Notes: a model not told the origin generated them from the letters alone. A DNA stretch of 64,000 nucleotides from Novilysobacter_A longmucuonensis (GCF_046600735.1 NZ_JBJMAW010000001.1:372001-436000), one strand, 5' to 3'; positions 1 to 8,886 are shown, counted from the stretch's first letter. Numbers and translations are program-made.

Positions 1-1365
1 CCAGCTCGCGCGCTCGCCGCGCCAGGCCAGGCCGGCCTCCCAGGTGCGCGATTCCTCCGGGCGCAGCGCGGGGTTGCCGAAGAACGGGAAGTACAGCTCG
101 TTGAAGGTCGGCGCCTTGAACGCGGTGCCGTAGCCGGCACTCACGCGCCAGGCGTCGGTGAGCTCGATGCCCCAGGCAGCACTGCCGGTGGTGGCGTCGC
201 CGAACTGGTCGTTGTCATCAACTCGCAGCGCGAACTGCAACGACTGCATGGCAAACATACCTTGGTATTGCGCGAACGCGGCGCGGTTGCTGCGCTCGGT
301 TTCGGCGTAGGTGGTGCTGCTGTCGACCCGGTCGCGCAGCCAGTCCAGCCCGAGCGTCAACAGCTGGTCGCGGGCCAGTCCGAAGTCGCCCTGCAGGGTG
401 GCGCTGTCGCGGTCGGTGTCGAAGTAGCCCAGGAACGCCTGGTTCTTGAAGTTGTCGGAGGCATCGACATTGCGGCCGGCGGCCAGCTGCAGCCTGATCC
501 GGTCCGACGGCGTCCAGGTGCTGCTGCCGCCGATCACCTGCTGCACGGTCTCGGAGCCGTTGGTGAAGTCGCCGTCGAACCGGGTTTCGCCCTCGGCGCG
601 CAGCGCATGCAGGTCCAAGGCCAGGGTGTCGCCGGCCTCGATGCCGCCGCGCAGCGACAGCGACCGGTTGCGGTAGCCGTCGCGATCGGGTTCCGGCTCG
701 GCGATGAAGCAACCGCCGGAGAACGGCGTCGGCGTGGCTACGTCGCAGGCGTCGATGCCGTCGGTGCGCTGGTAGGCCGCGTCGATGCCGAACCACGCCT
801 GCCCGTTGCCGCCACCGAGGCCGGCGCTGGCCTCGCGGTGGTCGTGGCTGCCCACGGTGACGCTGGCACGCGGGTTGATGCCGTCGCGGTCGCGCCGGGT
901 GAAGATCTGGATCACCCCGCCGATCGCGTCGGCGCCGTACAGGCTGGAGCGCGGGCCGCGCACGATCTCGACCCGGTCGATCAGCGCCAGCGGCAGGTTC
1001 TGGAACGACACCAGGCCAGAGGTCGACGAGCCCATCCGCACGCCGTCGACCAGCACCAGGACATGGTCGGACTCGCTGCCGCGCATGAACAACGTGGTGA
1101 GCTTGCCGGGCCCGCCCTGGTTGGAGATCGAAATGCCGGCGCGGCCGCGCAGCAGCTCGGGCAGCGAGCGCGCCTGGCTGCGCACGATGGCGTCGCGGTC
1201 GATCACCTGCACCGGCGCGAGTGCTTCATCGGCGCTGATCGCGGTGCGGGTGGCGGTGACGACGACCTCGTCGAGATCGAGCGCGTCGTCATGCGTCTGC
1301 GCGTGGGCGAAAGCGGGCAGGGCGAGCGCGCAGGCGGCGGTCAGCTTGAGAAGGCGGAACTGCAT
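1..1365 (-). CDS. btuB: BtuB-like TonB-dependent receptor, C-terminus outside window
   Basis: Outer-membrane receptor expected to import cobalamin using energy from TonB-ExbBD. It reads leftward from an ATG at 1365 with GGAGA eight bases before it; 455 residues are visible and the frame is still open at base 1. Residues 1-22 form a signal peptide ending AHA. DEVVVTATR at 32-40 is the TonB box. Residues about 45-155 are the plug domain, with VEIVRGPRSSLYGADAIGG at 132-150. The remainder is beta-barrel. BtuB proteins usually have a little over 600 residues, so roughly 150 are missing. The B12 substrate is inferred from family resemblance and from the cobalamin riboswitch directly upstream; the visible barrel alone would not prove it. 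Confidence 0.88.
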   Translation of the reverse strand, partial: MQFRLLKLTAACALALPAFAHAQTHDDALDLDEVVVTATRTAISADEALAPVQVIDRDAIVRSQARSLPELLRGRAGISISNQGGPGKLTTLFMRGSESDHVLVLVDGVRMGSSTSGLVSFQNLPLALIDRVEIVRGPRSSLYGADAIGGVIQIFTRRDRDGINPRASVTVGSHDHREASAGLGGGNGQAWFGIDAAYQRTDGIDACDVATPTPFSGGCFIAEPEPDRDGYRNRSLSLRGGIEAGDTLALDLHALRAEGETRFDGDFTNGSETVQQVIGGSSTWTPSDRIRLQLAAGRNVDASDNFKNQAFLGYFDTDRDSATLQGDFGLARDQLLTLGLDWLRDRVDSSTTYAETERSNRAAFAQYQGMFAMQSLQFALRVDDNDQFGDATTGSAAWGIELTDAWRVSAGYGTAFKAPTFNELYFPFFGNPALRPEESRTWEAGLAWRGERASW

Positions 1366-1530
1366 CGGTGGTTCTCCATCGCACGGAATCCCGTGCCGGT
1401 AGCGAGGGAAAGTCGGATGCAGAGGGAGAGAGGCCGCGAGATCGGGCGGACAGCACCGGCGTCGCCGCCGCAATGCCCGCCGCATCGCAACCAGTGGTGG
1501 GTGTGTCGGCGTTTGCCCAGACACCCCGCT

Positions 1531-1735
1531 GCAAGGCCGGTCTCCGGACTTGCAAGTGGAAGCGGTGATCCTGCTTCCGGCCGAGGCGCCTTCCCACGCT
1601 GCTGCGCAGTGGCGGATGCCGCGGCCTTGACTCGCTTACCGTTGCGGGGGCAGTGCCGGAATGTGCCGCGTGGTCGCGGCGGTCACCGGCTTCCCGTTTC
1701 AACCCGTTGGCAGACAGCCGCCGGGTCACCTTGGA
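1531..1735 (-). promoter_or_regulatory. Cobalamin riboswitch (5' leader of btuB)
   Basis: On the minus strand the leader carries the conserved blocks of a B12 element in the right order: GGGAAGCCGGTGACC, then CACTGCCCCCGCAACGGTAA, then CCGCCACTGCGC, then GGGAAGGCGCCTCGGCCGG and finally AAGTCCGGAGACCGGCC (the B12 box). It ends about 165 bases before the btuB start. The family normally represses btuB when adenosylcobalamin binds. Exact boundaries of stem P1 are estimated by eye. Confidence 0.9.
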
Positions 1736-1794
1736 GCGCGCGCAGTCTAGCCGAAAAGTTCGCCGCGCGCGGTGGCTTCTTGTTCCGGACGTTT

Positions 1795-1980
1795 GTAGGA
1801 GCGGCTTCAGCCGCGAGCTCTTGCTCCGGACTTTTGTAGGAGCGACGTGAGTCGCGACCGGGACTACGGCCGCGACGTGCATCGCGCCCATGGGGCGCTC
1901 CTACAACAGCGCCAGCCATCGTCGCGATCGGACGATGCTTCGGCGCACCGGTTGGGAATCGCGGCTGAAGCCGCTGCTGC
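1795..1980. repeat. Cluster of GTAG-headed palindromic repeats (SMAG-like REP)
   Basis: This gap between the riboswitch and the TfoX-like gene holds four REP hairpins: 1795-1816 (stem GCGGCT/AGCCGC), 1836-1857 (stem GCGAC/GTCGC), 1882-1904 in reverse orientation (stem GCGCCC/GGGCGC) and a decayed reverse copy at 1959-1980 that has lost its GTAG. All share the head GTAGGAGCG followed by a self-complementary core. I see no gene between 1366 and 2006. Confidence 0.85.
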
Positions 1981-2006
1981 GGGATCACGACGATCGTGAA
2001 ATCAGC

Positions 2007-2384
2007 TCAATAGCGCCCGCTGCGGTAGGGCGCGTCCGGGTCCGGACGCGCTGCCACGGTGTCTTCGGTCAGCACGGTGGTGGTCACCGGCGAGGCGGCC
2101 GGCTTGTGGCGCGGTGGCGGCAACTGGGCAATGGCGGCTTCGGCTTCGCTGACCAGTTGCTGGCGGCGCGAGTCCTGGATTTCCTGCCAATGGCAGTCCA
2201 GCAGCGCGCCCTCGATGGCATAGAGCAGGTTCAAGGTCGGTTTGAAGCCCGCCCGCTTGACCCGCATGAACGCCTCGACCGCACCGATCTCGGCCAATTC
2301 CGGGTGCGTGCGCAAGCCGACCTGGCGCAGCCACGCGGCCGATTTGGGGCCGATATTGCGCAGCTTGGCAGTAGTGTCGCTCAT
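2007..2384 (-). CDS. TfoX C-terminal domain protein
   Basis: A 125-residue protein whose first 70 residues (LRNIGPKSAAWLRQVGLRT, then AFMRVKRAG and LLYAIEGALLDCHWQEI) match the TfoX C-terminal domain, a small helical module with a helix-hairpin-helix look. The TfoX N-terminal domain is absent, so this is not the full competence regulator Sxy/TfoX. The C-terminal 35 residues are proline-rich and probably disordered. The start ATG at 2384 overlaps the stop of the upstream methionine sulfoxide reductase gene (ATGA), so the two are translationally coupled. Role unknown; DNA binding is a guess from the fold. Confidence 0.8.
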   Translation of the reverse strand: MSDTTAKLRNIGPKSAAWLRQVGLRTHPELAEIGAVEAFMRVKRAGFKPTLNLLYAIEGALLDCHWQEIQDSRRQQLVSEAEAAIAQLPPPRHKPAASPVTTTVLTEDTVAARPDPDAPYRSGRY

Positions 2385-2875
2385 GTCATGGACTCCATAT
2401 AGGCTTGCGCGATTGCTTCCAGGCCGCGCTGGTCCTCGTCGTCGAAGCGATGCGTGCGCGGGCTGTCGATGTCGAATACACCGATGAGGTCGGGGCCGTC
2501 GGCGCCGTCGCGCACCAGCGGCACCACCACTTCGGACTGCGAGGCCGCATCGCAGGCGATGTGGCCGGGAAAGGCTTGGACGTCGTCGATGCGCTGGGTC
2601 CGCCGCGTGCTTGCAGCGGCGCCGCACACGCCCTTGTCGAGCGGGATACGCACGCATGCCGGCAAGCCCTGGAAGGGACCGACCACGAGCTCGCGCCCGT
2701 CGAAGAAATAGAAGCCGACCCAGTTCAGCTCCGGCAGCGCGTGGTAGACCAGCGCCGACAGGTTGGCGGCATTGGCGATGCGGTCGGGCTCGCCGTGCAG
2801 CAGCGCCCGTGCCTGCGCCAGCAACTGCGCGTACTGCTCCGGCTTGCTGCCGGTGAGGGTATTGGCGGCGAACAT
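2381..2875 (-). CDS. msrC: Free methionine-(R)-sulfoxide reductase, GAF domain
   Basis: A single GAF domain of 164 residues that reduces free methionine-R-sulfoxide in the cytoplasm using thioredoxin. The three cysteines of this family are in place: C74 in LPACVRIPL, C84 in GVCGAA and C108 in HIACDA; the last two usually form the catalytic and resolving pair. The strongly conserved ELNWVGFY (49-56) and FDIDSP (134-139) are present. It starts 44 bases from, and divergent to, bioD, and its end overlaps the TfoX-C gene by four bases. Length is typical for the family (about 160). Confidence 0.9.
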   Translation of the reverse strand: MFAANTLTGSKPEQYAQLLAQARALLHGEPDRIANAANLSALVYHALPELNWVGFYFFDGRELVVGPFQGLPACVRIPLDKGVCGAAASTRRTQRIDDVQAFPGHIACDAASQSEVVVPLVRDGADGPDLIGVFDIDSPRTHRFDDEDQRGLEAIAQAYMESMT

Positions 2876-2919
2876 GGCCCGAGTGTAGCAGCGGGTCGCG
2901 CGGCGTTTACGATGGGGCG

Positions 2920-3606
2920 ATGGACATCAAGAACGTATTCGTCACCGGCACCGACACCGGCATCGGCAAGTCCGTGGCCAGCGCGGCACTGCTGCACGCC
3001 TTGCGCGCGCGCGGCCTGCGCGCGGTCGGCATGAAGCCGCTGGCCAGCGGTTGCGAGCGCACCGCCGAAGGCTGGCGCAACGAGGACGCGCTGCTGCTGC
3101 AGGCGGCGAGTGATCCGCGCCCGGCCTACGGGGATATCAACCCGTATGCATTGCCCGCGCCGCTGGCGCCGGAACTGGCCGCGGCCGAGGCCGGCGTCGA
3201 GATCCGGCTCGAGCCGATCGTGCAGGCACATGCACGGCTTGCCGCACAGGCCGACTGCGTGGTGGTCGAGGGCGTCGGTGGCTGGGCGGCGCCGCTGTCG
3301 GCGACGCTGGACCAGGCCGACCTGGTCCGCGCGCTGTCGCTTCCGGTGGTGCTGGTGGTGGGCCTGCGGCTGGGCTGCATCAACCACGCGCGGCTGACCG
3401 CACAGGCCATCTGCGCTGACGGCGCGCAGCTGATCGGCTGGATCGGCAATGACATCGACCCGGGCATGGCCCGGTCCGGCGACACTTTCGCGTTGGTAGC
3501 GGAACGACTGCCAATCCCCTGCTGGGGCCGCTTGCCGTTCCGCGAGCGACCCGACCCGGCCGCGCTGGCGGGTGGACTGGTGCTGCCGGCGGCTCTGCCA
3601 GGCTGA
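2920..3606 (+). CDS. bioD: Dethiobiotin synthetase
   Basis: Converts 7,8-diaminopelargonate, CO2 and ATP to dethiobiotin, the penultimate step of biotin synthesis, in the cytoplasm. 228 residues, the normal size. The P-loop GTDTGIGKS is at residues 10-18, the substrate lysine motif MKPLASG at 38-44, and VVVEGVGGWAAPL at 114-126 is the second phosphate/metal-binding segment; GNDIDP near the C-terminus lies in the nucleotide base-binding region. It stands alone here: no other bio genes are in the window. Biotin connects it functionally to accB/accC at 28.7-30.6 kb, but they are far apart and not co-regulated by anything I can see. Confidence 0.95.
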   Translation: MDIKNVFVTGTDTGIGKSVASAALLHALRARGLRAVGMKPLASGCERTAEGWRNEDALLLQAASDPRPAYGDINPYALPAPLAPELAAAEAGVEIRLEPIVQAHARLAAQADCVVVEGVGGWAAPLSATLDQADLVRALSLPVVLVVGLRLGCINHARLTAQAICADGAQLIGWIGNDIDPGMARSGDTFALVAERLPIPCWGRLPFRERPDPAALAGGLVLPAALPG

Positions 3607-3735
3607 TCTGCCGAGCTGACCTGCCGGGCCGGCCTTCCGGCCGCTGCTGCCCATGACTCACGGCACGGGAGCGGATCGCGCCGGACAAGAGTAAACTCGT
3701 CGGTACAAGAAATCGAACACCTGCCGAGGCTCCCC

Positions 3736-4932
3736 ATGCGCCGCAACCTGCTGTCCACCCGAGTGCCGTTCTCCAGAGGCCCGCTCACCGCCTTATTGAT
3801 CGCCAGCATCCTGGGTCTTGGCGCCTGTGGCGGCGAGGATGCGGGCGGTGCTGGCGCAGCCGGCGGCCCGCCAGGGGACATGCAGTTGCCGGTGGAAGCG
3901 GTCACCGTGCAGCCGCAGCCGTTGTCGGCAGGCCTGCAGACGGTCGGCAGCCTGCGCGCCGACGAGTCGGTGGTGGTGCGGCCAGAGGTCGCCGGCCGCA
4001 TCGACCGGATACACTTCACCGAAGGCGGCCGGGTCGAAGCCGGGCAACCGCTGTTCAGCCTCGATGCGAGCCAGGCCCAGGCCAGCCTCAACGAGGCCAG
4101 CGCCAACCTCGCCAACAGCCGCAGCGCCAACGAACGCGCCGAACGTTTGGCCGAGCAGCAGTTGATCGCGCGCTCGGACTACGACACCACCCGCGCCGTT
4201 CTGAGCGTCGACCAGGCGCGCGTGGCGTCGGCCCGCACCGCATTGTCGAAAATGACGCTGCGCGCGCCATTCTCCGGGCAGATCGGCCTGCGTGAGGTCA
4301 GCGTGGGCGAGTTCGTCAATGTCGGTCAGGACCTGGTCACGCTGGTGCGGCTGGACCCGATCGAGGTCGACTTCAGCGTGCCCGAGGGCGCGCTGCCGCG
4401 CATGCGCCAGGGCCAGCCGGTGCAGATCAGCATCGATGCGTTTCCGGGGCAGAGCTTCACCGGCGAGATCGTCGCGATCGCTCCGGTGATCGACCTCAAC
4501 AGCCGCAGCGCACAGTTGCGGGCGCAGGTGCCCAACCCGGATTCCAAGCTGCGCCCGGGCCAGTTCGCGCGGCTGCAGGTCGACACCGGGCGTGGTTCGC
4601 CCGAGGCGCTGATGGTGCCGGAACAGGCCCTGATGCAGGAGGGCGAGAGCCGCTTCGTCTATACCGTGGTCAATGGCAAGGCGCACAAGGCGCCGGTCGA
4701 AACCGGCGTGCGCGTGCCCGGCGCGATCGAGGTGGTCGAGGGACTCAGTCCCGGCGATGTCGTGATTACCGCCGGGCAGGGCAAGCCGATGATGCACGAG
4801 GGCATGCCGGTGATGGTGTTGCCGCAGCCGGGTGAGGCTGCGGCCGCAGGACCCGGGGCGCCGGCCGATGACGCGGCGCCCGCACCGGCGGCGCCAGAGG
4901 ATGCGGCCGAACCCGTAGCCGACACACAATAA
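3736..4932 (+). CDS. RND efflux periplasmic adaptor lipoprotein
   Basis: Membrane fusion protein of a tripartite efflux pump, linking the inner-membrane RND permease to an outer-membrane channel. A lipobox LGAC places the lipidated cysteine at residue 31. The order is typical: first barrel-sandwich half (about 55-110, PEVAGRIDRI and GQPLFSLDAS), alpha-helical hairpin (about 110-170, repeated A/Q/R helices), second half with LRAPFSGQIG, beta-barrel (about 205-290) and a membrane-proximal domain. The tail from about 365 is Ala/Pro-rich. The permease gene follows after 207 bases that hold a repeat element. Substrate cannot be told from sequence; the MdtA/AcrA group is the closest in character. 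Confidence 0.9.
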   Translation: MRRNLLSTRVPFSRGPLTALLIASILGLGACGGEDAGGAGAAGGPPGDMQLPVEAVTVQPQPLSAGLQTVGSLRADESVVVRPEVAGRIDRIHFTEGGRVEAGQPLFSLDASQAQASLNEASANLANSRSANERAERLAEQQLIARSDYDTTRAVLSVDQARVASARTALSKMTLRAPFSGQIGLREVSVGEFVNVGQDLVTLVRLDPIEVDFSVPEGALPRMRQGQPVQISIDAFPGQSFTGEIVAIAPVIDLNSRSAQLRAQVPNPDSKLRPGQFARLQVDTGRGSPEALMVPEQALMQEGESRFVYTVVNGKAHKAPVETGVRVPGAIEVVEGLSPGDVVITAGQGKPMMHEGMPVMVLPQPGEAAAAGPGAPADDAAPAPAAPEDAAEPVADTQ

Positions 4933-4933
4933 A

Positions 4934-5118
4934 GCCCCTCTCCCGCCGGGAGAGGGTTGGGGGGTGAGGGTGCGGCGAAACGATGACTGCTGAACCATCG
5001 GCGCCATTAAAAGGCTGACGATCCAGGTCCAGCGCTTCACTAGCACCGCTCCGCCGCACCCTCATCCGCCCTTCGGGCACCTTCTCCCCAAGCGTTTCAA
5101 GGCGAGGGGAGAAGCGAA
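4934..5118. repeat. CCCTC hairpin element between adaptor and permease genes
   Basis: The gap opens with hairpin CCCTCTCCC-gcc-GGGAGAGGG and closes with CTTCTCCCC...GGGGAGAAG. Between them GTGAGGGTGCGGCG (left) is complementary to CGCCGCACCCTCAT (right), so the whole gap can fold as one long stem with terminal hairpins. A related element lies at 57178-57275, again between an RND adaptor and permease gene. Confidence 0.7.
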
Positions 5119-5139
5119 CAAGCACAGAACGAGGCCCCC

Positions 5140-8100
5140 ATGGTCCTGTCCGACATCTCCATCCGCCGTCCGGTCTTCGCCACGGTCATCAACCTGGTCG
5201 TGTTGCTGATCGGCATCATTGCCTACGACCGTCTGGCGGTGCGCCAGATCCCCAACGTCGACACCCCGGTGATCACGGTCAACACCGTGTATCCCGGCGC
5301 CAGCGCGCAGGTGATCGAGTCGCAGGTCACCCAGCCGATCGAGGATTCGCTGTCGGGGGTCGAAGGCATCGAGTTCATGCAGTCGGTCAGCCGCGAGCAG
5401 TCCAGCCAGGTCACCGTGCGCTTCCGCCTCGACCGCGACCCCGATGGCGCGGCCAGCGACGTGCGCGACCGCGTCGCCCAGGCGCAGCAGTTCCTGCCAG
5501 ACGAGGTCGACCCGCCGATCATCCAGAAGCAGGAGGCCGACGCGCAGCCGATCATCTACCTGGCGTTCTCCTCGGACCGCCATTCGCGGGTCGAGATCGC
5601 CGATATCGCCGAACGCCTGGTCAAGGACCGCATCCAGACCATCCCCGGCGTCGCGCAGGCGCAGGTGTTCTCCAGCACCTACGCGATGCGGGTGTGGCTG
5701 CAGCCGCAGCGACTGGCCGGTTTCGGGTTGACCCCGGCCGACGTCGAGGCCGCGCTGCGCGCGCAGAACGTGGAGATCCCCGCCGGGCGCGTGGAGGGCA
5801 GCGACCGCGAGTTCACCGTGCTTTCGGAAACCGACCTGCGCACGCCCGAGCAGTTCGGCCAGGTCATTGTCGGCAACAGTCGCGGCGAGGCCGGCGGCAG
5901 TGGCTACCTGGTGCGGCTCAGGGACGTCGCGCGGATCGAACTGGGCTCGCAGGAGGAGCGTTTCCGCGCGCGCTTCAACGGTGTCAACGCGGTGCCGCTG
6001 GCGGTGGTCAAGCAGGCCGTCGCCAACCCGCTGGACATCTCCGAGGCGCTCGAGCAGATGCTGCCGCGGATCCAGCAGACGCTGCCGGACGGGATGAACA
6101 TCCAGGTGGCGTTCGACAGCACGATCTTCATCGAGAACTCGATCCACGAGGTCTACAAGACCGTCGCCGAGGCGGTGCTGCTGGTGATTCTGGTGATCTT
6201 CCTGTTCCTGCGCAGCTGGCGCGCCACCCTGATCCCGCTGGTCACCATCCCGATCTCGCTGATCGGCGCGTTCGGGCTGATGTACGCCTTCGGCTTCACC
6301 ATCAATACGCTGACCCTGCTGGCGATGGTGCTCGCGATCGGGCTGGTGGTCGACGATGCGATCGTGATGCTGGAGAACATCCACCGACACATCGAGGAAG
6401 GCATGCCGCCGTACCAGGCGGCGTTGAAGGGCAGCAAGGAGATTGGCTTCGCGATCGTCGCGATGACGCTCACGCTGGTCGCGGTGTACGTGCCGCTGGC
6501 GTTCTCCACCGGCCGCACCGGCAAGCTGTTCATCGAGTTCGCGCTGACCCTGGCCGGCGCGGTGCTGGTGTCGGGCTTCGTTGCGCTGACGCTGTCGCCG
6601 ATGCTGTCGTCAAAGCTGCTGCGACGCGAGAAGCAGCACGGCCGCTTCTACGCGGCCGGCGAGCGCGTGCTCGGCTGGATGGACCGCAACTACCGCCGCG
6701 GCCTGACGAGCGTGCTTGCGGTCAGGGCGCGCTGGGTGGTGGTGGGCGTCGCCGCGGTGGTGTTCGGCGGCGCCTTGCTGCTGTTCACGCAGCTGCCCGA
6801 CGAGCTGGCGCCGCAGGAGGACCAGGGCTTCATCATCGGCTTCGGCGTCGCCCCGGAAGGCTCGACCGTCGAGTACACCGACCGCTACGCGCGAATGATG
6901 GAAGCGCATTTCGCGCAACTGCCGCAGGTCGAGCGCTACTTCCAGATCGTCGGCTTCCCGTCGGTGACCAACACGATCGGGTTCGTGATGCTCAAGGACT
7001 GGGACCAGCGTGAGGTGTCGACGGCGCAGGTGCACGCTGGATTGCTCCCGCAGTTCATGGGCATTCCCGGGATCATGGCGTTCCCGAACCTGCCGCCGTC
7101 GCTAGGGCAGGACGGATTCGGCCAGCCGGTCAACTTCGTCGTGCAAGGTATGGGCAGCTGGGAGGAACTGGGCGCCACCGTGCAGCAGCTGATGGCGAAG
7201 ATCGCCGAGAACCCGCAGCTGATTAATGCCGACAGCGATCTCAAGCTCGACAAGCCGCAACTGAAGATATCGCTGAACCGCGACAAGGTCGCCGCGGTCG
7301 GCAGCGACGTCGCCACGGTCGGCCGAACCCTGGAGACGATGCTGGGCGGTCGCAACGTCACCCGTTTCAAGCGCGGCTCGGAGCAGTACGACGTGATCGT
7401 GCAGGTCGAGGATGCCGACCGCCGCACGCCCGGCGACCTGTCCAACATCTTCGTGCGCGGCGGCGACGGCCAGATGGTGCAGCTGTCCAACCTGGTCGAC
7501 GTCGAGGAAACCGTCGCGGCCAAGGAGCTCAACCACTTCAACAAGCTGCGGGCGGCGACCATCAGCGCCGGCCTGGCGCCGGGCTACTCGATGGGCGAGG
7601 CGCTGGACTGGATGGAGAGCGCACTGGCCGAGGTCGCACCGGATACGCAGTACGACCTGACCGGGGAGAGCCGCGAGTTCCGCGAATCAGCCAGCGATTT
7701 CAAGATGATCTTTGCGCTCGCGCTGATCTTCATCTTCCTGGTGCTGGCCGCGCAGTTCGAGAGCTGGGTCGATCCGCTGGTGATCCTGCTGGCGGTGCCG
7801 CTGGCGGCGTTCGGTGCGTTCCTGCTGCTGTGGCTGACTGGCGGCAGCTGGAACATCTACTCGCAGATCGGACTGGTCACGCTGGTCGGGTTGATCGCCA
7901 AGCACGGCATCCTGATCGTGGAGTTCTCCAACCAGTTGCAGGAGCAGGGCAAGAGCAAGCTCGATGCGGTCATCGAGGCCGCCGCGCGGCGCCTGCGCCC
8001 GATCCTGATGACCACCGGTGCGATGGTGCTCGGCTCGCTGCCCCTGGCGGTCGCGGCCGGTGCCGGCGCCGAGGCACGCAACCAGATCGGCCTGGTGATT

Positions 8101-8226
8101 GTCGGCGGCATGTCGATCGGCACCGTGTTCACCCTGTTCGTGGTGCCGGTGATGTACCTGCTGATCGGTCGCAACCACCAGAAGGCGGCAAATGAGCAGG
8201 CCGGGCTGGAGGCCGAGCGGAGCTGA
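5140..8226 (+). CDS. RND multidrug efflux permease (AcrB/MdtB type)
   Basis: Inner-membrane proton-driven drug exporter of 1028 residues, the usual length. The opening SDISIRRPVFATVINLVV enters transmembrane segment 1; two large periplasmic loops separate TM1/TM2 and TM7/TM8. The proton-relay aspartates of TM4 are present as D405-D406 in LVVDDAIVMLENI, and TM10-TM12 contain the usual LVGLIAKHGILIVEFSNQ. It follows the adaptor gene on the same strand. No outer-membrane channel gene is adjacent, so it probably uses an unlinked TolC such as the one at 52.9-54.3 kb. Sequence style resembles HAE-1 pumps; the substrate range is not predictable. Confidence 0.93.
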   Translation: MVLSDISIRRPVFATVINLVVLLIGIIAYDRLAVRQIPNVDTPVITVNTVYPGASAQVIESQVTQPIEDSLSGVEGIEFMQSVSREQSSQVTVRFRLDRDPDGAASDVRDRVAQAQQFLPDEVDPPIIQKQEADAQPIIYLAFSSDRHSRVEIADIAERLVKDRIQTIPGVAQAQVFSSTYAMRVWLQPQRLAGFGLTPADVEAALRAQNVEIPAGRVEGSDREFTVLSETDLRTPEQFGQVIVGNSRGEAGGSGYLVRLRDVARIELGSQEERFRARFNGVNAVPLAVVKQAVANPLDISEALEQMLPRIQQTLPDGMNIQVAFDSTIFIENSIHEVYKTVAEAVLLVILVIFLFLRSWRATLIPLVTIPISLIGAFGLMYAFGFTINTLTLLAMVLAIGLVVDDAIVMLENIHRHIEEGMPPYQAALKGSKEIGFAIVAMTLTLVAVYVPLAFSTGRTGKLFIEFALTLAGAVLVSGFVALTLSPMLSSKLLRREKQHGRFYAAGERVLGWMDRNYRRGLTSVLAVRARWVVVGVAAVVFGGALLLFTQLPDELAPQEDQGFIIGFGVAPEGSTVEYTDRYARMMEAHFAQLPQVERYFQIVGFPSVTNTIGFVMLKDWDQREVSTAQVHAGLLPQFMGIPGIMAFPNLPPSLGQDGFGQPVNFVVQGMGSWEELGATVQQLMAKIAENPQLINADSDLKLDKPQLKISLNRDKVAAVGSDVATVGRTLETMLGGRNVTRFKRGSEQYDVIVQVEDADRRTPGDLSNIFVRGGDGQMVQLSNLVDVEETVAAKELNHFNKLRAATISAGLAPGYSMGEALDWMESALAEVAPDTQYDLTGESREFRESASDFKMIFALALIFIFLVLAAQFESWVDPLVILLAVPLAAFGAFLLLWLTGGSWNIYSQIGLVTLVGLIAKHGILIVEFSNQLQEQGKSKLDAVIEAAARRLRPILMTTGAMVLGSLPLAVAAGAGAEARNQIGLVIVGGMSIGTVFTLFVVPVMYLLIGRNHQKAANEQAGLEAERS

Positions 8227-8229
8227 CAC

Positions 8230-8347
8230 AACCCCTCCTTTGAAAAAGGAGGGTCGGGGAGGATTTGCTTCTTCGGCTTTTCGCTATTGCTGCAGAGACC
8301 AGTCGGGAGCAAATATCCCCCCAGCCCCTTTTTTCCAAAGAGGGGAG
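8230..8347. repeat. CCCCTCCTTT-type hairpin element
   Basis: A hairpin CCTCCTTTgaaAAAGGAGG is followed by a spacer and then a second block, CCCCTTTTTTCCAAAGAGGGG. The same two-hairpin design recurs at 18188-18298 in reverse, including the shared GAGGATTTGC just after the first hairpin. It lies at the convergent ends of the RND permease and phasin genes and may act as a terminator for the permease. Confidence 0.65.
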
Positions 8348-8379
8348 CGAAGCCGCCAGACTCACCCGCGCGCAGGCAA

Positions 8380-8412
8380 CAAAAAAACCCGGCAGCCTGC
8401 GCTGCCGGGTTT
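8380..8412 (-). terminator. Rho-independent terminator of the phasin gene
   Basis: On the minus strand a 12-bp stem (AAACCCGGCAGC pairing with GCTGCCGGGTTT, four-base loop) is followed by a T-run. It lies 31 bases beyond the phasin stop codon. Confidence 0.9.
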
Positions 8413-8442
8413 CGTGTTCCTGCCGAAGCGGGAGAGAGAGAC

Positions 8443-8886
8443 TTACTTGGTGCTGTTCTTCGCGGTCTTCGCCACGTCGGCGTAGGTCGCCTCGGCCTTG
8501 TCGGTGGCGGCCTTGGTGGCCTGCTCGACGTTCTCGCGAGTCGCCTTCGCAGCGGTCTCGGCCTGCGCCTTGGCAATCTGGGCGATCGCCTCGTTGGCCT
8601 TGATGCTGCGGCCCAGCACTTCCTGGCTGGTGCTCACGGTGCGCTCGATGTTTTCGCGCGCGAGCTGGGCGCCCTTGGGCAGCAGGGTCTTCAGGCTGTC
8701 GATGTCGCGGGCCTCGGCGGCCTCGCCCCAGAAGGCGAAGTTGGCGTTGACGCGCTCTTCCAGCGCCGCGACCTGCAGGCCGAACACGGCCGAGGCATTG
8801 TCGAGGGCCAGACGGTTGATCTGGGCGGCCGTGTCCGCGAACTGGCGGGTCGCGGCGGTGAACTGCTCGTTGAACTGCTGATACAT
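8443..8886 (-). CDS. Phasin family protein
   Basis: A 147-residue, almost wholly alpha-helical, charged Ala-rich protein opening MYQQFNEQFTAATRQF, which matches the phasin family that coats polyhydroxyalkanoate granules. FGLQVAALEERVNANFAFW (35-53) is the typical amphipathic core. The Ala/Lys-rich tail (about 110-147, ATRENVEQATKAATDKAEAT) resembles histone-like or PhaF-type tails. The start at 8886 has GGAGA seven bases before it; the longer frame upstream runs through repeats and is not real. No PHA synthase gene is in the window, so its granule role here is inferred from the family only; related proteins in non-PHA bacteria act as general helical chaperone-like proteins. Confidence 0.85.
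   Translation of the reverse strand: MYQQFNEQFTAATRQFADTAAQINRLALDNASAVFGLQVAALEERVNANFAFWGEAAEARDIDSLKTLLPKGAQLARENIERTVSTSQEVLGRSIKANEAIAQIAKAQAETAAKATRENVEQATKAATDKAEATYADVAKTAKNSTK

Noticed and set aside
262..1839. Long plus-strand frame of 525 codons opposite btuB
   Set aside because: It is antisense to a clear TonB receptor and runs on through the riboswitch and REPs; the protein is low-complexity Arg/Gly/Val-rich with no family features.
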